NCBI GenBank assembly: GCA_007123425.1
Contig: SKLC01000229.1
Span: 1-20,920 of the forward strand
DNA from: Nitriliruptoraceae bacterium
GTDB lineage: Bacteria; Actinomycetota; Nitriliruptoria; Nitriliruptorales; Nitriliruptoraceae
Direction: 5' to 3'
Length of the DNA stretch: 20,920 nt
Shown here: one piece after another, positions 14,159 to 20,913 of the stretch
How the letters are laid out: each line of letters starts with the position of its first letter
Position numbering within the stretch: the first letter of the stretch is position 1
Program-made: the position numbers and the translations under genes
Notes under the pieces: model-generated
The model's database searches: none
Told to the model about the DNA's origin: nothing
What the model saw: only the letters and a program-made list of their open reading frames with translations

Positions 14159-14923
14159 GTGGCCGACGAGGTCCTCACCGAGGTCGTGGACGCGACCCTG
14201 CTCATCACCCTCAATCGCCCCCAGGCGCGCAACGCGGTCAACCGCGCGACCGCCGAGCAGCTCGCCGCGGCGCTCGATCGCCTCGACGACGACGACGAGC
14301 TGCAGGCGGGCATCCTCACGGGCGCCGAGGGGACCTTCTGCGCCGGCATGGACCTCAAGGCCTTCGTCAAGGGCGAGTCACCCACCATCGACGGTCGCGG
14401 CTTCGCCGGGCTCACGGAGGCGCCGCCGGCCAAGCCGCTGATCGCGGCCGTGGAGGGCTACGCGCTGGCCGGCGGGTGCGAGGTCGCCCTGGCCTGCGAT
14501 CTGATCGTGGCGGGCCGCGGGGCCCGCTTCGGCATCCCCGAGGTCAAGCGTGGCCTGGTCGCCGCCGGGGGCGGCGTGGTCCGGCTGCCCCGGCGCATCC
14601 CGCCGGCCGTCGCGATGGAGCTGGCGCTGACCGGCGACCCGGTTGACGCGGAGCGCGCCGAGCGGCTGGGCCTGGTCAATCGGGTCTGCGACGACGGGCA
14701 GGCGGTGGAGGTCGCGACCGAGCTCGCGGGCGCGATCACGGCGAACGCACCCCTGGCAGTGCGGGTGAGCAAGCAGATCGTGCGCGAGTCGTGGACCTGG
14801 ACCGAGGACGAGTGGCCGCGCGCGCAAGCGCCCGGGGTGCGACAGGTGATGGGATCGCAGGACGCGATCGAGGGCTCGAAGGCGTTCGCGGAGAAGCGCG
14901 CCCCGAACTGGACCGGCGCCTGA
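14159..14923 (+). CDS. Enoyl-CoA hydratase/isomerase (crotonase) family protein
   Basis: A 254-residue crotonase. The oxyanion-hole segments are GTFCAGMDLKAF (58-69) and AVEGYALAGGCEVALACD (97-114). Glu108 (in GGCE) and Glu128 (in GIPEVKRG) occupy the positions of the two catalytic glutamates of mitochondrial enoyl-CoA hydratase, so water addition to trans-2-enoyl-CoA is likely. It should act in cytosolic beta-oxidation of fatty acids or sterol side chains. I chose the GTG at 14159, which is preceded by GGAG seven bases upstream and begins the conserved domain; the longer upstream frame is Arg/Pro-rich and lacks similarity. It diverges from an MFE-2-type dehydrogenase. The length is normal for the family. 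Substrate range is unknown. Confidence 0.93.
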   Translation: MADEVLTEVVDATLLITLNRPQARNAVNRATAEQLAAALDRLDDDDELQAGILTGAEGTFCAGMDLKAFVKGESPTIDGRGFAGLTEAPPAKPLIAAVEGYALAGGCEVALACDLIVAGRGARFGIPEVKRGLVAAGGGVVRLPRRIPPAVAMELALTGDPVDAERAERLGLVNRVCDDGQAVEVATELAGAITANAPLAVRVSKQIVRESWTWTEDEWPRAQAPGVRQVMGSQDAIEGSKAFAEKRAPNWTGA

Positions 14924-14947
14924 GTCGACCGTGGCCGCGTCCGGGGT

Positions 14948-14963
14948 CGCGAGGCGCCTCGCG
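14948..14963. terminator. Perfect 16-bp palindrome between convergent genes
   Basis: CGCGAGGCGCCTCGCG is its own reverse complement. It lies between the stop of the enoyl-CoA hydratase gene (14923) and the stop of the opposing small CxxC protein gene (14966), almost touching the latter. As RNA it would form a very tight hairpin from either strand. A protein-binding role is possible, but the position favours termination. Confidence 0.5.
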
Positions 14964-14965
14964 CG

Positions 14966-15220
14966 TCACGCGATCCGGTCGCGGACCACGGCCGCCTTCG
15001 CGGCGCAGCCCGCGCAGGTGTAGGCCCGCGCCATCTCGCGCGTCGGCGCGTGGTAGTAGTCGATCAGCCACCCCTCGTGCACCGGGTACCCCGTGCCGCA
15101 GCACGCGCAGGGCCAGCGGCCCGGGGCGCTGCTGGAGGGGATCCACGCGGGCTCGACCCGGAAGACCTCCTCGATCACGGTGCCACCGACCAGCAGATGC
15201 GTGCGGTCTTCGATGCTCAT
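14966..15220 (-). CDS. Small CxxC/CxxC (zinc-ribbon-like) protein of unknown function
   Basis: An 84-residue protein I cannot name. It has two cysteine pairs, C38-x2-C41 (with an extra Cys40; PCACCG) and C69-x2-C72 (CAGC), separated by 27 residues, a pattern that usually holds one zinc ion. Between them lies HEGWLIDYYHAPTREMARAYT, which carries two His residues. The N-terminal 35 residues form a short beta-rich segment with no recognised motif. I chose the ATG at 15220 with AGGAAG nine bases upstream; a TTG at 15238 in the same frame would add six residues. It lies downstream of the metallo-beta-lactamase-fold hydrolase on the same strand, 86 bases away. A structural or redox role is possible; no function is claimed. 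Confidence 0.7.
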   Translation of the reverse strand: MSIEDRTHLLVGGTVIEEVFRVEPAWIPSSSAPGRWPCACCGTGYPVHEGWLIDYYHAPTREMARAYTCAGCAAKAAVVRDRIA

Positions 15221-15250
15221 GGTGCCCTGCTTCCTCAAGGCGATGGGGCC

Positions 15251-15256
15251 ACCGTA
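15251..15256 (-). promoter_or_regulatory. Possible -10 box for the small CxxC protein gene
   Basis: TACGGT on the minus strand, 30 bases upstream of the ATG at 15220, the same hexamer as before the ferredoxin and P450 genes. Transcription near 15244 would give a leader of about 24 bases. No clear -35 is seen. Confidence 0.3.
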
Positions 15257-15306
15257 GGCGCGAGCTCCCGGCGGGGTGTCGACCTTCGGTCACGTCCGTG
15301 CGCAGG

Positions 15307-16029
15307 TCACCCGGCGCCGAACAGCTCGACGAACTGCTCGAGCGACGAGGCGCGGTAGGCGACGTTTCGCTCACGCACCTGCGACAACGGCGCGGCCGCC
15401 TGTGGTGAGTACAGGTGCCCGGGCAGCACCTGTGCGTCACCGGGGACGCCCGCCAGCACCTTGTGGAGGCTGTGGTACAGCGCCTCGGTGTCGCCCCCGG
15501 GCAGGTCGGTGCGGCCGCACCCGTCGATGAAGAGCGTGTCCCCGGACACCAGATGACGGCCCTCGACGAGGAAGCACTGGCTGCCCGGCGTGTGTCCCGG
15601 CGTGTGCAGCAGCTCGATGGAGATCCCACCGACCTCCAGGACGTCGCCGCTGTCGTGCTCGACGAGCTGGGAGGCCTCCACGTCAGTGCCGCGGGTCACC
15701 CAGCGGCTCTCCTCGCGCTGGACGTGGACCGGCACGTCGAGGTGGCTGCGCAGCGCCTCGATCCCCTCCACCGGGTGGCCCATCAGCGAGCCGCCCACAT
15801 GGTCAGGGTGGTGATGGGTCGCCAGCGCGCCGACGATCCGCATGCCGTCCGACTCGGCGATCCTCAGGGCGCCCGCGACGTCCCACGCGGGGTCGACGAC
15901 CACGGCCTCGCCCGTGGCACGGTCCCCGACGAGGTACACGAAGTTGCGCATCTGGACCGCGATGGCGTCCTCGTCGGCGATGTCGCGGCCGGCGAGCAGC
16001 TGGCGGATGTAGAGGCGGTCCTCGCTCAT
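15307..16029 (-). CDS. Metallo-beta-lactamase-fold hydrolase, ETHE1/glyoxalase II-like
   Basis: A 240-residue MBL-fold enzyme. The metal ligands are all visible: H72-x-H74-x-D76-H77 (THHHPDHVGG), His146 (HTPGHTPGS), Asp164 (SGDTLF) and His205 (LPGHLY). The segment GDTLFIDGCGRTDLPGGD resembles the persulfide dioxygenase (ETHE1) and glyoxalase II branch. The first releases sulfite from glutathione or mycothiol persulfide, the second hydrolyses acyl-glutathione or a similar thioester. Actinobacteria mostly use mycothiol, so the thiol partner here is uncertain. The ATG at 16029-16027 is preceded by AGGAGAGG. It diverges from a nitroreductase gene and precedes the small CxxC protein gene. Fold certain; reaction uncertain. 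Confidence 0.88.
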   Translation of the reverse strand: MSEDRLYIRQLLAGRDIADEDAIAVQMRNFVYLVGDRATGEAVVVDPAWDVAGALRIAESDGMRIVGALATHHHPDHVGGSLMGHPVEGIEALRSHLDVPVHVQREESRWVTRGTDVEASQLVEHDSGDVLEVGGISIELLHTPGHTPGSQCFLVEGRHLVSGDTLFIDGCGRTDLPGGDTEALYHSLHKVLAGVPGDAQVLPGHLYSPQAAAPLSQVRERNVAYRASSLEQFVELFGAG

Positions 16030-16071
16030 GCCCTCTCCTGGACGTGCGGCGCGGGTGAGATCGGCGGTCGC

Positions 16072-16121
16072 AGGCTACTCCTACGGGACCCGAACCGGCG
16101 AGCCCGACGAGCGCCTAGGCT
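16072..16121. promoter_or_regulatory. Divergent -10 candidates between hydrolase and nitroreductase genes
   Basis: TAGCCT on the minus strand (16072-16077) lies 43 bases upstream of the hydrolase ATG, and TAGGCT on the plus strand (16116-16121) lies 25 bases upstream of the nitroreductase ATG. Both fit TANNNT and would give short leaders (about 36 and 19 bases). No convincing -35 hexamers are seen. Confidence 0.35.
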
Positions 16122-16146
16122 CGTCGCTCCCCCGCCAGGAGGCCCC

Positions 16147-16782
16147 ATGGACACCGAGACCGTCGACCACCTGCTCACGACCACGCGCTCCGTGCGCAAG
16201 CGGCTCGATCTCGACCGACCCGTGGAGCGGGAGGTCATCCTCGACTGCCTGCGCCTCGCGATCCAGGCTCCCACCGGAAGCAACCAGCAGGGCTGGCGCT
16301 TCCTGGTGGTCACCGATCCCCAGATCAAGGCGAAGCTCGGTGAGCTCTACCGCGCGGGCGGCGAGGAGTACCTGCGCGCCGGCATGGAGGCGGCCAGCGA
16401 CGACACGGGGCAGCGGCGCGTCATGGACTCCGCCTGGCACCTGCTCGAGGTGATCGACCAGGTGCCGGCGATGCTCATCCCCTGTCACCGGGGACGGCCG
16501 CCCGAGGGGATCGCCGCAGCCGGCTACTACGGCTCGATCCTGCCTGCGGTGTGGAGCTTCATGCTGGCACTGCGCTCGCGGGGGCTGGGCTCGGCATGGA
16601 CGACCTTCCACCTCGCCTACGAGCGTGAGGCGGCCGAGCTGCTCGACATCCCCTACGAGCGGGTCACCCAGACCGCGCTGCTGCCGGTGGCCTACACCGT
16701 GGGCACCGACTTCAAGCCCGCGCCGCGACGTCCCGTCGAGGAGATCACCTACGGCGACCGGTGGCGTGCGCCGCTGCTCTAG
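16147..16782 (+). CDS. Nitroreductase family protein
   Basis: A 211-residue FMN-dependent oxidoreductase of the nitroreductase fold. It has the N-terminal flavin-binding TTRSVRKR (12-19), the APTGSNQQGWRF segment (41-52) and the distal phosphate/flavin region RGLGSAWTT (145-153). These enzymes dimerise and use NAD(P)H to reduce nitro groups, quinones or enones; the natural substrate is rarely known and none is indicated here. The ATG at 16147 is preceded by AGGAGG (16137-16142) at four bases. Its last 38 bases overlap, tail to tail, the 3' end of the potassium channel gene on the other strand. It diverges from an MBL-fold hydrolase. Family assignment is confident. Confidence 0.9.
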   Translation: MDTETVDHLLTTTRSVRKRLDLDRPVEREVILDCLRLAIQAPTGSNQQGWRFLVVTDPQIKAKLGELYRAGGEEYLRAGMEAASDDTGQRRVMDSAWHLLEVIDQVPAMLIPCHRGRPPEGIAAAGYYGSILPAVWSFMLALRSRGLGSAWTTFHLAYEREAAELLDIPYERVTQTALLPVAYTVGTDFKPAPRRPVEEITYGDRWRAPLL

Positions 16783-18523
16783 CCCGACGCCACCACGGGT
16801 CGGGGCCGTTGAGGTAGCGGTCGTAGAAGCGATGCTCGGCGGCCTCGTCGCCGACCAGCAGCAGCTGCCCCTCCGTGGGCAGCGGCCGTAGGGGCTCGAT
16901 CGTGGTCGAGGTGGTGCCGTCGGGGGCGACGAGCCCGACCACGCTGCAGCCGGTCTCCTCGGGGAGGCCGATGTCCGCCAGCGGCCGGGCGGCCAGCTCC
17001 TCGAGGATCGGGACGCGGAAGACCAGCAGGCCCTCGGCGAGCACGAGCATGGAGTTCTCCCGCAAGAGGTTCCATACCTCCGCGGCGCCCGTCGACGCGT
17101 AGGAGAGCACCACGTCCGCGCCGGCCCGGTGCATCGTGCTCAGGTTGCGGTCGACGTTCACGCGCCCGAGGATCTCGATGTCGGGCATCAGCCGACGGCA
17201 GTAGATGGTCAGATAGACGTTCATCGCGTCGTCGTGGGTGGTCACCAGCACGGCCGTGGCCTGCGCGAGGCCGGCGCGCTCGAGGACCTCGCGGTCCGCG
17301 GCATCACCCACGACATAGTCGTGGCCGGCCCGGACGCGGTCGGGGTCCTTCTCCACGATGCAGGCCTCGATCCCCGCCTCCTCCAGCGCGCGCTGGGCAG
17401 CGCGACCCACCCGACCGCCCCCCAGGATGACCACTCGCGCCTGCTCGCCCTGGCCGTGGGCGTCGGCGGCACCGTCGCTCAGAGCCGGCGCGAAGGACTC
17501 GTCGTAGGCCCGCAGCTGCTCACGGCGGCCGACCAGGACCAGCACCGAGTGCTCCTCGATGCGCAGGCCCGGACGCGCCATGTGCAGCTCCCCCCGCTCC
17601 CAGAGCCCCACCACCGAGACGCCCACCTGCTGTCGCAGCCGCAGCTCGGCCAGGGTGTGGCCCACCAGCGAGGTACCGCTGGCGGACGCCTCGGCGATCA
17701 CGAGGTCCTCGAAGGTGCTGATCTCGCTGCTGCGCGCCCGCGGTGCGAGGATCCGACGCGCGAAGGAGCGCCCGAGAAGCCGGCCGAGGTGCAGGACGTG
17801 ATCGGCTCCCGCGAGCTCGAGGACGTCGATGGAGTCGGGCGAGTCCGCCGTCGCCACGATCGGGACCGACGACGCGACCTCGCGCGCGGTGAACACGACG
17901 TTGGTGTTGACCGTGTCGCCGCGCGCGGTCACCAGCATGGCGGCCGCGGGCAGGCGAACCGCCCGGTAGGTCGCCGGGTCGTCGAGCGCGCCCACGAGCA
18001 CCGGGTAGCCGTGGTCATGGAGCGAGAGCGCCTGCTCCATGTCCTCGACGAGCAGCACGTAGGGGATGTCGGCCATCGCGGCGCGCTCGAGCAGCGCCAC
18101 CTCCATGGGCTCCAGCCCCGTGACCACGAGGTGCCCGGAGGTGTCCCCGTCGAGCTCGCGCGGCGCCCGAGCACGGCGCTGCGCCTCCCGCCATGGGAAG
18201 TAGACGTACTGGATGAAGGTATAGGGCAACAGAATGAGGATCAGCACGGCGCCGGCGAGCAGCACGACCAGCGAGTACATGCGCCCGACCTGCGACTCGA
18301 AGACGATGTCGCCGTAGCCCAGGGTCGACATCGTCACCAACGTCCAGTAGACGCTGTCCCACCAGGAGAACTCGCGCCCCTCCATGGCCATGATGGCGTG
18401 GAAGCCCACCGAGAAGACCACCACGGCGACGGTGAAGCTGACCAGCAGGCGCAGCACCGCGGGTGACCGGCTGGAGCCGCTCGCGGCCGCGAGCATGGCG
18501 AGCAGCGGAGCGAGCAGCTTCAC
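16745..18523 (-). CDS. Two-transmembrane potassium channel with two tandem RCK units
   Basis: A 592-residue membrane protein. Helix 1 (about 23-47), the pore helix and selectivity filter TLGYGD (67-72), and helix 2 (about 82-109) make a single-pore K+ channel subunit. Two cytosolic RCK units follow, each TrkA-N plus TrkA-C: roughly 131-260 with 275-340, and 362-490 with 500-570. The second has the dinucleotide loop GGGRVG (368-373) and the acidic residue EKD (391-393). The first has VTGLEPMEV where G-x-G-x-x-G is expected, so it probably does not bind NAD in the usual way. Two RCKs per subunit is the BK/GsuK-like arrangement, giving an eight-domain gating ring in a tetramer. I chose the GTG at 18523, with GAGG upstream; the longer frame is low-complexity. 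The ligand is unknown. Confidence 0.88.
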   Translation of the reverse strand: MKLLAPLLAMLAAASGSSRSPAVLRLLVSFTVAVVVFSVGFHAIMAMEGREFSWWDSVYWTLVTMSTLGYGDIVFESQVGRMYSLVVLLAGAVLILILLPYTFIQYVYFPWREAQRRARAPRELDGDTSGHLVVTGLEPMEVALLERAAMADIPYVLLVEDMEQALSLHDHGYPVLVGALDDPATYRAVRLPAAAMLVTARGDTVNTNVVFTAREVASSVPIVATADSPDSIDVLELAGADHVLHLGRLLGRSFARRILAPRARSSEISTFEDLVIAEASASGTSLVGHTLAELRLRQQVGVSVVGLWERGELHMARPGLRIEEHSVLVLVGRREQLRAYDESFAPALSDGAADAHGQGEQARVVILGGGRVGRAAQRALEEAGIEACIVEKDPDRVRAGHDYVVGDAADREVLERAGLAQATAVLVTTHDDAMNVYLTIYCRRLMPDIEILGRVNVDRNLSTMHRAGADVVLSYASTGAAEVWNLLRENSMLVLAEGLLVFRVPILEELAARPLADIGLPEETGCSVVGLVAPDGTTSTTIEPLRPLPTEGQLLLVGDEAAEHRFYDRYLNGPDPWWRRARAAAHATGRRR

Positions 18524-18600
18524 CAGTCGACCTCGCTGTGACTCGGCGCCGGGATCACGGCATGTGCCCCGCCCCGGTCGCCCCCGGCCGGGTGAGGGGG

Positions 18601-18606
18601 AGCCTA
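18601..18606 (-). promoter_or_regulatory. Possible -10 box for the potassium channel gene
   Basis: TAGGCT on the minus strand, 77 bases upstream of the GTG at 18523. The same hexamer precedes the nitroreductase and FDOR genes. Transcription near 18594 would give a leader of about 70 bases. Confidence 0.3.
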
Positions 18607-18621
18607 GGTCGCCGCACCGAG

Positions 18622-18627
18622 TAGGTT
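18622..18627 (+). promoter_or_regulatory. Possible -10 box for the alpha/beta hydrolase gene
   Basis: TAGGTT on the plus strand, 32 bases upstream of the GTG at 18660, in the divergent gap shared with the channel gene. Transcription near 18634 would give a leader of about 26 bases. No clear -35 is seen. Confidence 0.3.
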
Positions 18628-18659
18628 GGCTCAGGCCTTCCTCGAGCCCTGGAGACGCG

Positions 18660-19604
18660 GTGAGCACACCGGTGCCCGACCCCACCACGGCGCCGGACGG
18701 CAGCTGGAGCCGCGACGGCCAGCAGGTCCGCCTGCCGGCCACGGGGATCACGCTGGACTACGTCACGGCGGGCGAGCCCGCCGGGCCCACCGTGCTGCTG
18801 ATCATGGGCATGAACGGCCAGCGCATCCTGTGGCCGACCGAGCTCGCGGAGGCCCTGGTCGAGGCGGGATGCCACGTGGTCGCGTACGACAACCGCGACG
18901 TGGGCCGCTCGACCGTGCTCGACGACGAGCATGTCGACCTCGAGACGGTCACCGCGGCCATGAACGGCCATCCCTTCGCCGCGCCCTACGGCCTGGCGGA
19001 CATGGCCGTCGACGCCGTGGGCCTCCTCGACCACCTCGGCATCGAACGCGCCCACGTCGTGGGGGTCTCGATGGGCGGCATGATCGCCCAGCACCTGGCC
19101 ATCGACCACCCCGAGCGGGTCGCCAGCCTGACCTCGATCAACTCGACGACCGGCATGGCCCCCTCGTCCGCACCCAGGGAGCCGATGGTGCCGATCCCCG
19201 ATCCCACCCCGCCGACGGGCGAGGCGGAGTTCGTCGAGTGGTTCACCTCGGGCCTGGCGGAGCTGAGCAGCGCGCACCACTTCGACGAGGCCGACACACG
19301 CGAGCTGGCACGAGCCGTGCACGACCGCGGTGTGCACCCGGCCGGCGGGCTACGCCACCTGCTGGCGATCCTGGCCGACGGGGATCGGACCGAGCGCCTC
19401 GCTGGCGTGCGCGTTCCCACGTTGGTCATCCACGGGGCCGACGACCCGCTGGTGGACGTGGAGGCCGGGCGCGCCACCGCGGCGGCGATCCCCGGCGCCC
19501 GACTGCTGATCCTCGAGGAGATGGCCCACGACCTGCCCCTGGCCCTCGTGCCGCAGGTCGCGGGCGCGGTCCTCGACCACATCACCGCGGCCGAGCGGCG
19601 CTAG
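18660..19604 (+). CDS. Alpha/beta hydrolase
   Basis: A 314-residue alpha/beta-hydrolase-fold enzyme. The catalytic triad can be placed at Ser137 (nucleophile elbow GVSMGGM, 135-141), Asp262 (HGADDPLV, 258-265) and His290 (EEMAHDLP). The oxyanion region is LLIMGMNGQRI (46-56), and YDNRDVGRS (76-84) is the usual turn before the cap. The closest look is to esterases and 3-oxoadipate enol-lactonase/aclacinomycin methylesterase-type proteins, but the substrate cannot be told. I chose the GTG at 18660 with GGAG five bases upstream; the longer frame runs back through the divergent channel gene. There is no signal peptide, so it is cytosolic. It is convergent with the DUF3891 gene. Confidence 0.9.
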   Translation: MSTPVPDPTTAPDGSWSRDGQQVRLPATGITLDYVTAGEPAGPTVLLIMGMNGQRILWPTELAEALVEAGCHVVAYDNRDVGRSTVLDDEHVDLETVTAAMNGHPFAAPYGLADMAVDAVGLLDHLGIERAHVVGVSMGGMIAQHLAIDHPERVASLTSINSTTGMAPSSAPREPMVPIPDPTPPTGEAEFVEWFTSGLAELSSAHHFDEADTRELARAVHDRGVHPAGGLRHLLAILADGDRTERLAGVRVPTLVIHGADDPLVDVEAGRATAAAIPGARLLILEEMAHDLPLALVPQVAGAVLDHITAAERR

Positions 19605-19623
19605 CGACGCGGCCCCGCGTCGC
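19604..19623. terminator. Strong hairpin between convergent genes
   Basis: GCGACGCGG (19604-19612) pairs perfectly with CCGCGTCGC (19615-19623) around two bases, effectively an eight-pair stem with a four-base loop. It starts on the last base of the hydrolase stop codon and precedes the end of the opposing DUF3891 gene (19654). No U-tract is present. Confidence 0.5.
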
Positions 19624-19653
19624 GCCCCGACGACGCCGTGCCGCCGGGCCCCG

Positions 19654-20379
19654 TCAGCCCGGGTGGATCCTCACGCGAGGCTCGGTCCACGGCGCGTCCT
19701 GCAGCGCCGCTCGCAGCGCCTGATCGTCCGGGTAGGGCCCGGGCGCGACGAGGCGCGCGGCCACGGTGGTCTCGAGGACGTCGTCGACGTAGGGCCACGG
19801 CGCCATCGCGACCTCGCCCGACGCCGTGCGCGTGAGGGTGTAGGCGGTCTCGCCCACGCGGGGGGAGATCCGATCGGGAAGCCCGGCGCCGCACAGCAGC
19901 AGCGAGAGCGCGTCGAGCACCGCGATCCAGTCGGACGCCTGTGCGACCCCGGAGGGCAGCGCGCTCCACGAGCCCCCCAGGCCGAGCGCGGCCAGCACCC
20001 GGTCCTGGCGTGCGCGCTCGTCCTCGACCAGGGCCCGCATCCCCGGGCTCTGGCGGGTCTCGAAGAAGCGTGCGCCGTGGAGTCCCACGAGGAGCCCGAC
20101 CAGCTCGTCCACCCCGGCCGCGCGATCGATGCCGCGCCGCCACAGGTCCTCGTAGATGTCGTCGGGCACGTTGTTGAAGGTGTGCGGCAGCCCCTCGTCA
20201 TCGACCGTGGGGGCACGGTCGGCCTCGCGCCACCCGTTGTCGTGGACGCGCGCCGCCGCCACGAACGCGGCGTGGTGCGGCAGGCGGAAGGGCAGCCACG
20301 CGGCCAGCTCGCCCGTCAGCCGCGCATGGGCCTCCTGCTCGACGAGCACCAGGCCGTCACCGTCACGGTCGACGATCAT
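19654..20379 (-). CDS. DUF3891 family protein
   Basis: A 241-residue soluble protein recognised by the DUF3891 pattern: an early QEAHARLTGELA segment (15-26, His18), VHDNGW (45-50) and LVGLHGARFF (97-106, His101). Spaced His and Asp residues in helical context resemble an HD-type metal site, so a hydrolase is possible, but no member has a known function that I can cite. The C-terminal third (about 190-241) has a beta-rich WPYVDD segment seen in the family. The ATG at 20379-20377 is preceded by AAGGAGG. The FDOR gene lies 49 bases upstream on the same strand and may be co-transcribed. Family assignment is good; function is unknown. Confidence 0.75.
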   Translation of the reverse strand: MIVDRDGDGLVLVEQEAHARLTGELAAWLPFRLPHHAAFVAAARVHDNGWREADRAPTVDDEGLPHTFNNVPDDIYEDLWRRGIDRAAGVDELVGLLVGLHGARFFETRQSPGMRALVEDERARQDRVLAALGLGGSWSALPSGVAQASDWIAVLDALSLLLCGAGLPDRISPRVGETAYTLTRTASGEVAMAPWPYVDDVLETTVAARLVAPGPYPDDQALRAALQDAPWTEPRVRIHPG

Positions 20380-20428
20380 CGGGCCTCCTTCGCCTCGAGG
20401 GCCGCCGGGAGGCGACCAGCATGCCGGG

Positions 20429-20869
20429 TCAGTCGGCGCGCGCGAGCAGGACCACCGGGATCGGACGGTCGGTCCACTCGACGTACTTCTCGTAGTCGGG
20501 GTGGGCGTCGACGAACCGGGCGAAGTACTCGTCGTGCTCCGCGCCCTCGAGGACCCGTGCCCGCACGGGATGCGAGACCCCGTCGACCGTGACCGAGCCG
20601 TGGCCCTCGGCGGCCTGCAGGTTGCGCCACCATCCCGGGTCCTCGTCGGCGCCCAGGTTGGAGGCGACCACCACCCAGCCCTCGTCGTGGGGCTGGAAGG
20701 TCAGCAGGACCCAGCGATCCCGGCCGGAGCGACGGCCGGTGGTGGTCAGCTGCAGCACCTTCATGTTGAGCATCTCGGTGAGCTCGGTGCCGCCGCTGGC
20801 CTCCCACACCTCGCGGTGCTGCTGCCAGAACGGCGCCGCCATCGCTCGTGCTTCCTCGCGCTCTCCCAT
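20429..20869 (-). CDS. F420-dependent oxidoreductase of the FDOR (DUF385/Ddn-like) family
   Basis: A 146-residue split-barrel protein. LQLTTTGRRSG (39-49), the WVVVASNLGADEDPGWWRNLQA stretch (66-87) and the C-terminal ARFVDAHPDYEKYVEWTDRPIPVVLL match the nitroreductase/deazaflavin-dependent group, whose best-known member is the mycobacterial Ddn. Members bind cofactor F420 and reduce quinones or enones. This implies the host makes F420, as many actinobacteria do. The first ATG at 20869 has GGAG upstream; a second in-frame ATG at 20842 has AGGAAG at eight bases, so the first nine residues are uncertain. It is followed on the same strand by the DUF3891 gene. Confidence 0.85.
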   Translation of the reverse strand: MGEREEARAMAAPFWQQHREVWEASGGTELTEMLNMKVLQLTTTGRRSGRDRWVLLTFQPHDEGWVVVASNLGADEDPGWWRNLQAAEGHGSVTVDGVSHPVRARVLEGAEHDEYFARFVDAHPDYEKYVEWTDRPIPVVLLARAD

Positions 20870-20894
20870 GCTGGCTGCTCCAATCGGTTCGGTC

Positions 20895-20913
20895 GCTGCC
20901 GGGCGGCAGCCTA
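20895..20913 (-). promoter_or_regulatory. Possible -10 box with adjoining dyad upstream of the FDOR gene
   Basis: TAGGCT on the minus strand (20908-20913) lies 38 bases upstream of the ATG at 20869. It overlaps the dyad GCTGCC (20895-20900) / GGCAGC (20905-20910), which would span the transcription start and could be an operator or an early hairpin. The -35 region lies outside the window. Confidence 0.3.

Noticed and set aside
18384..18659. N-terminal extension of the alpha/beta hydrolase by 92 codons
   Set aside because: It would run through the start and first helix of the divergent channel gene, and the added sequence is Ser/Arg/Pro-rich without domain similarity. The GTG at 18660 has a ribosome site.
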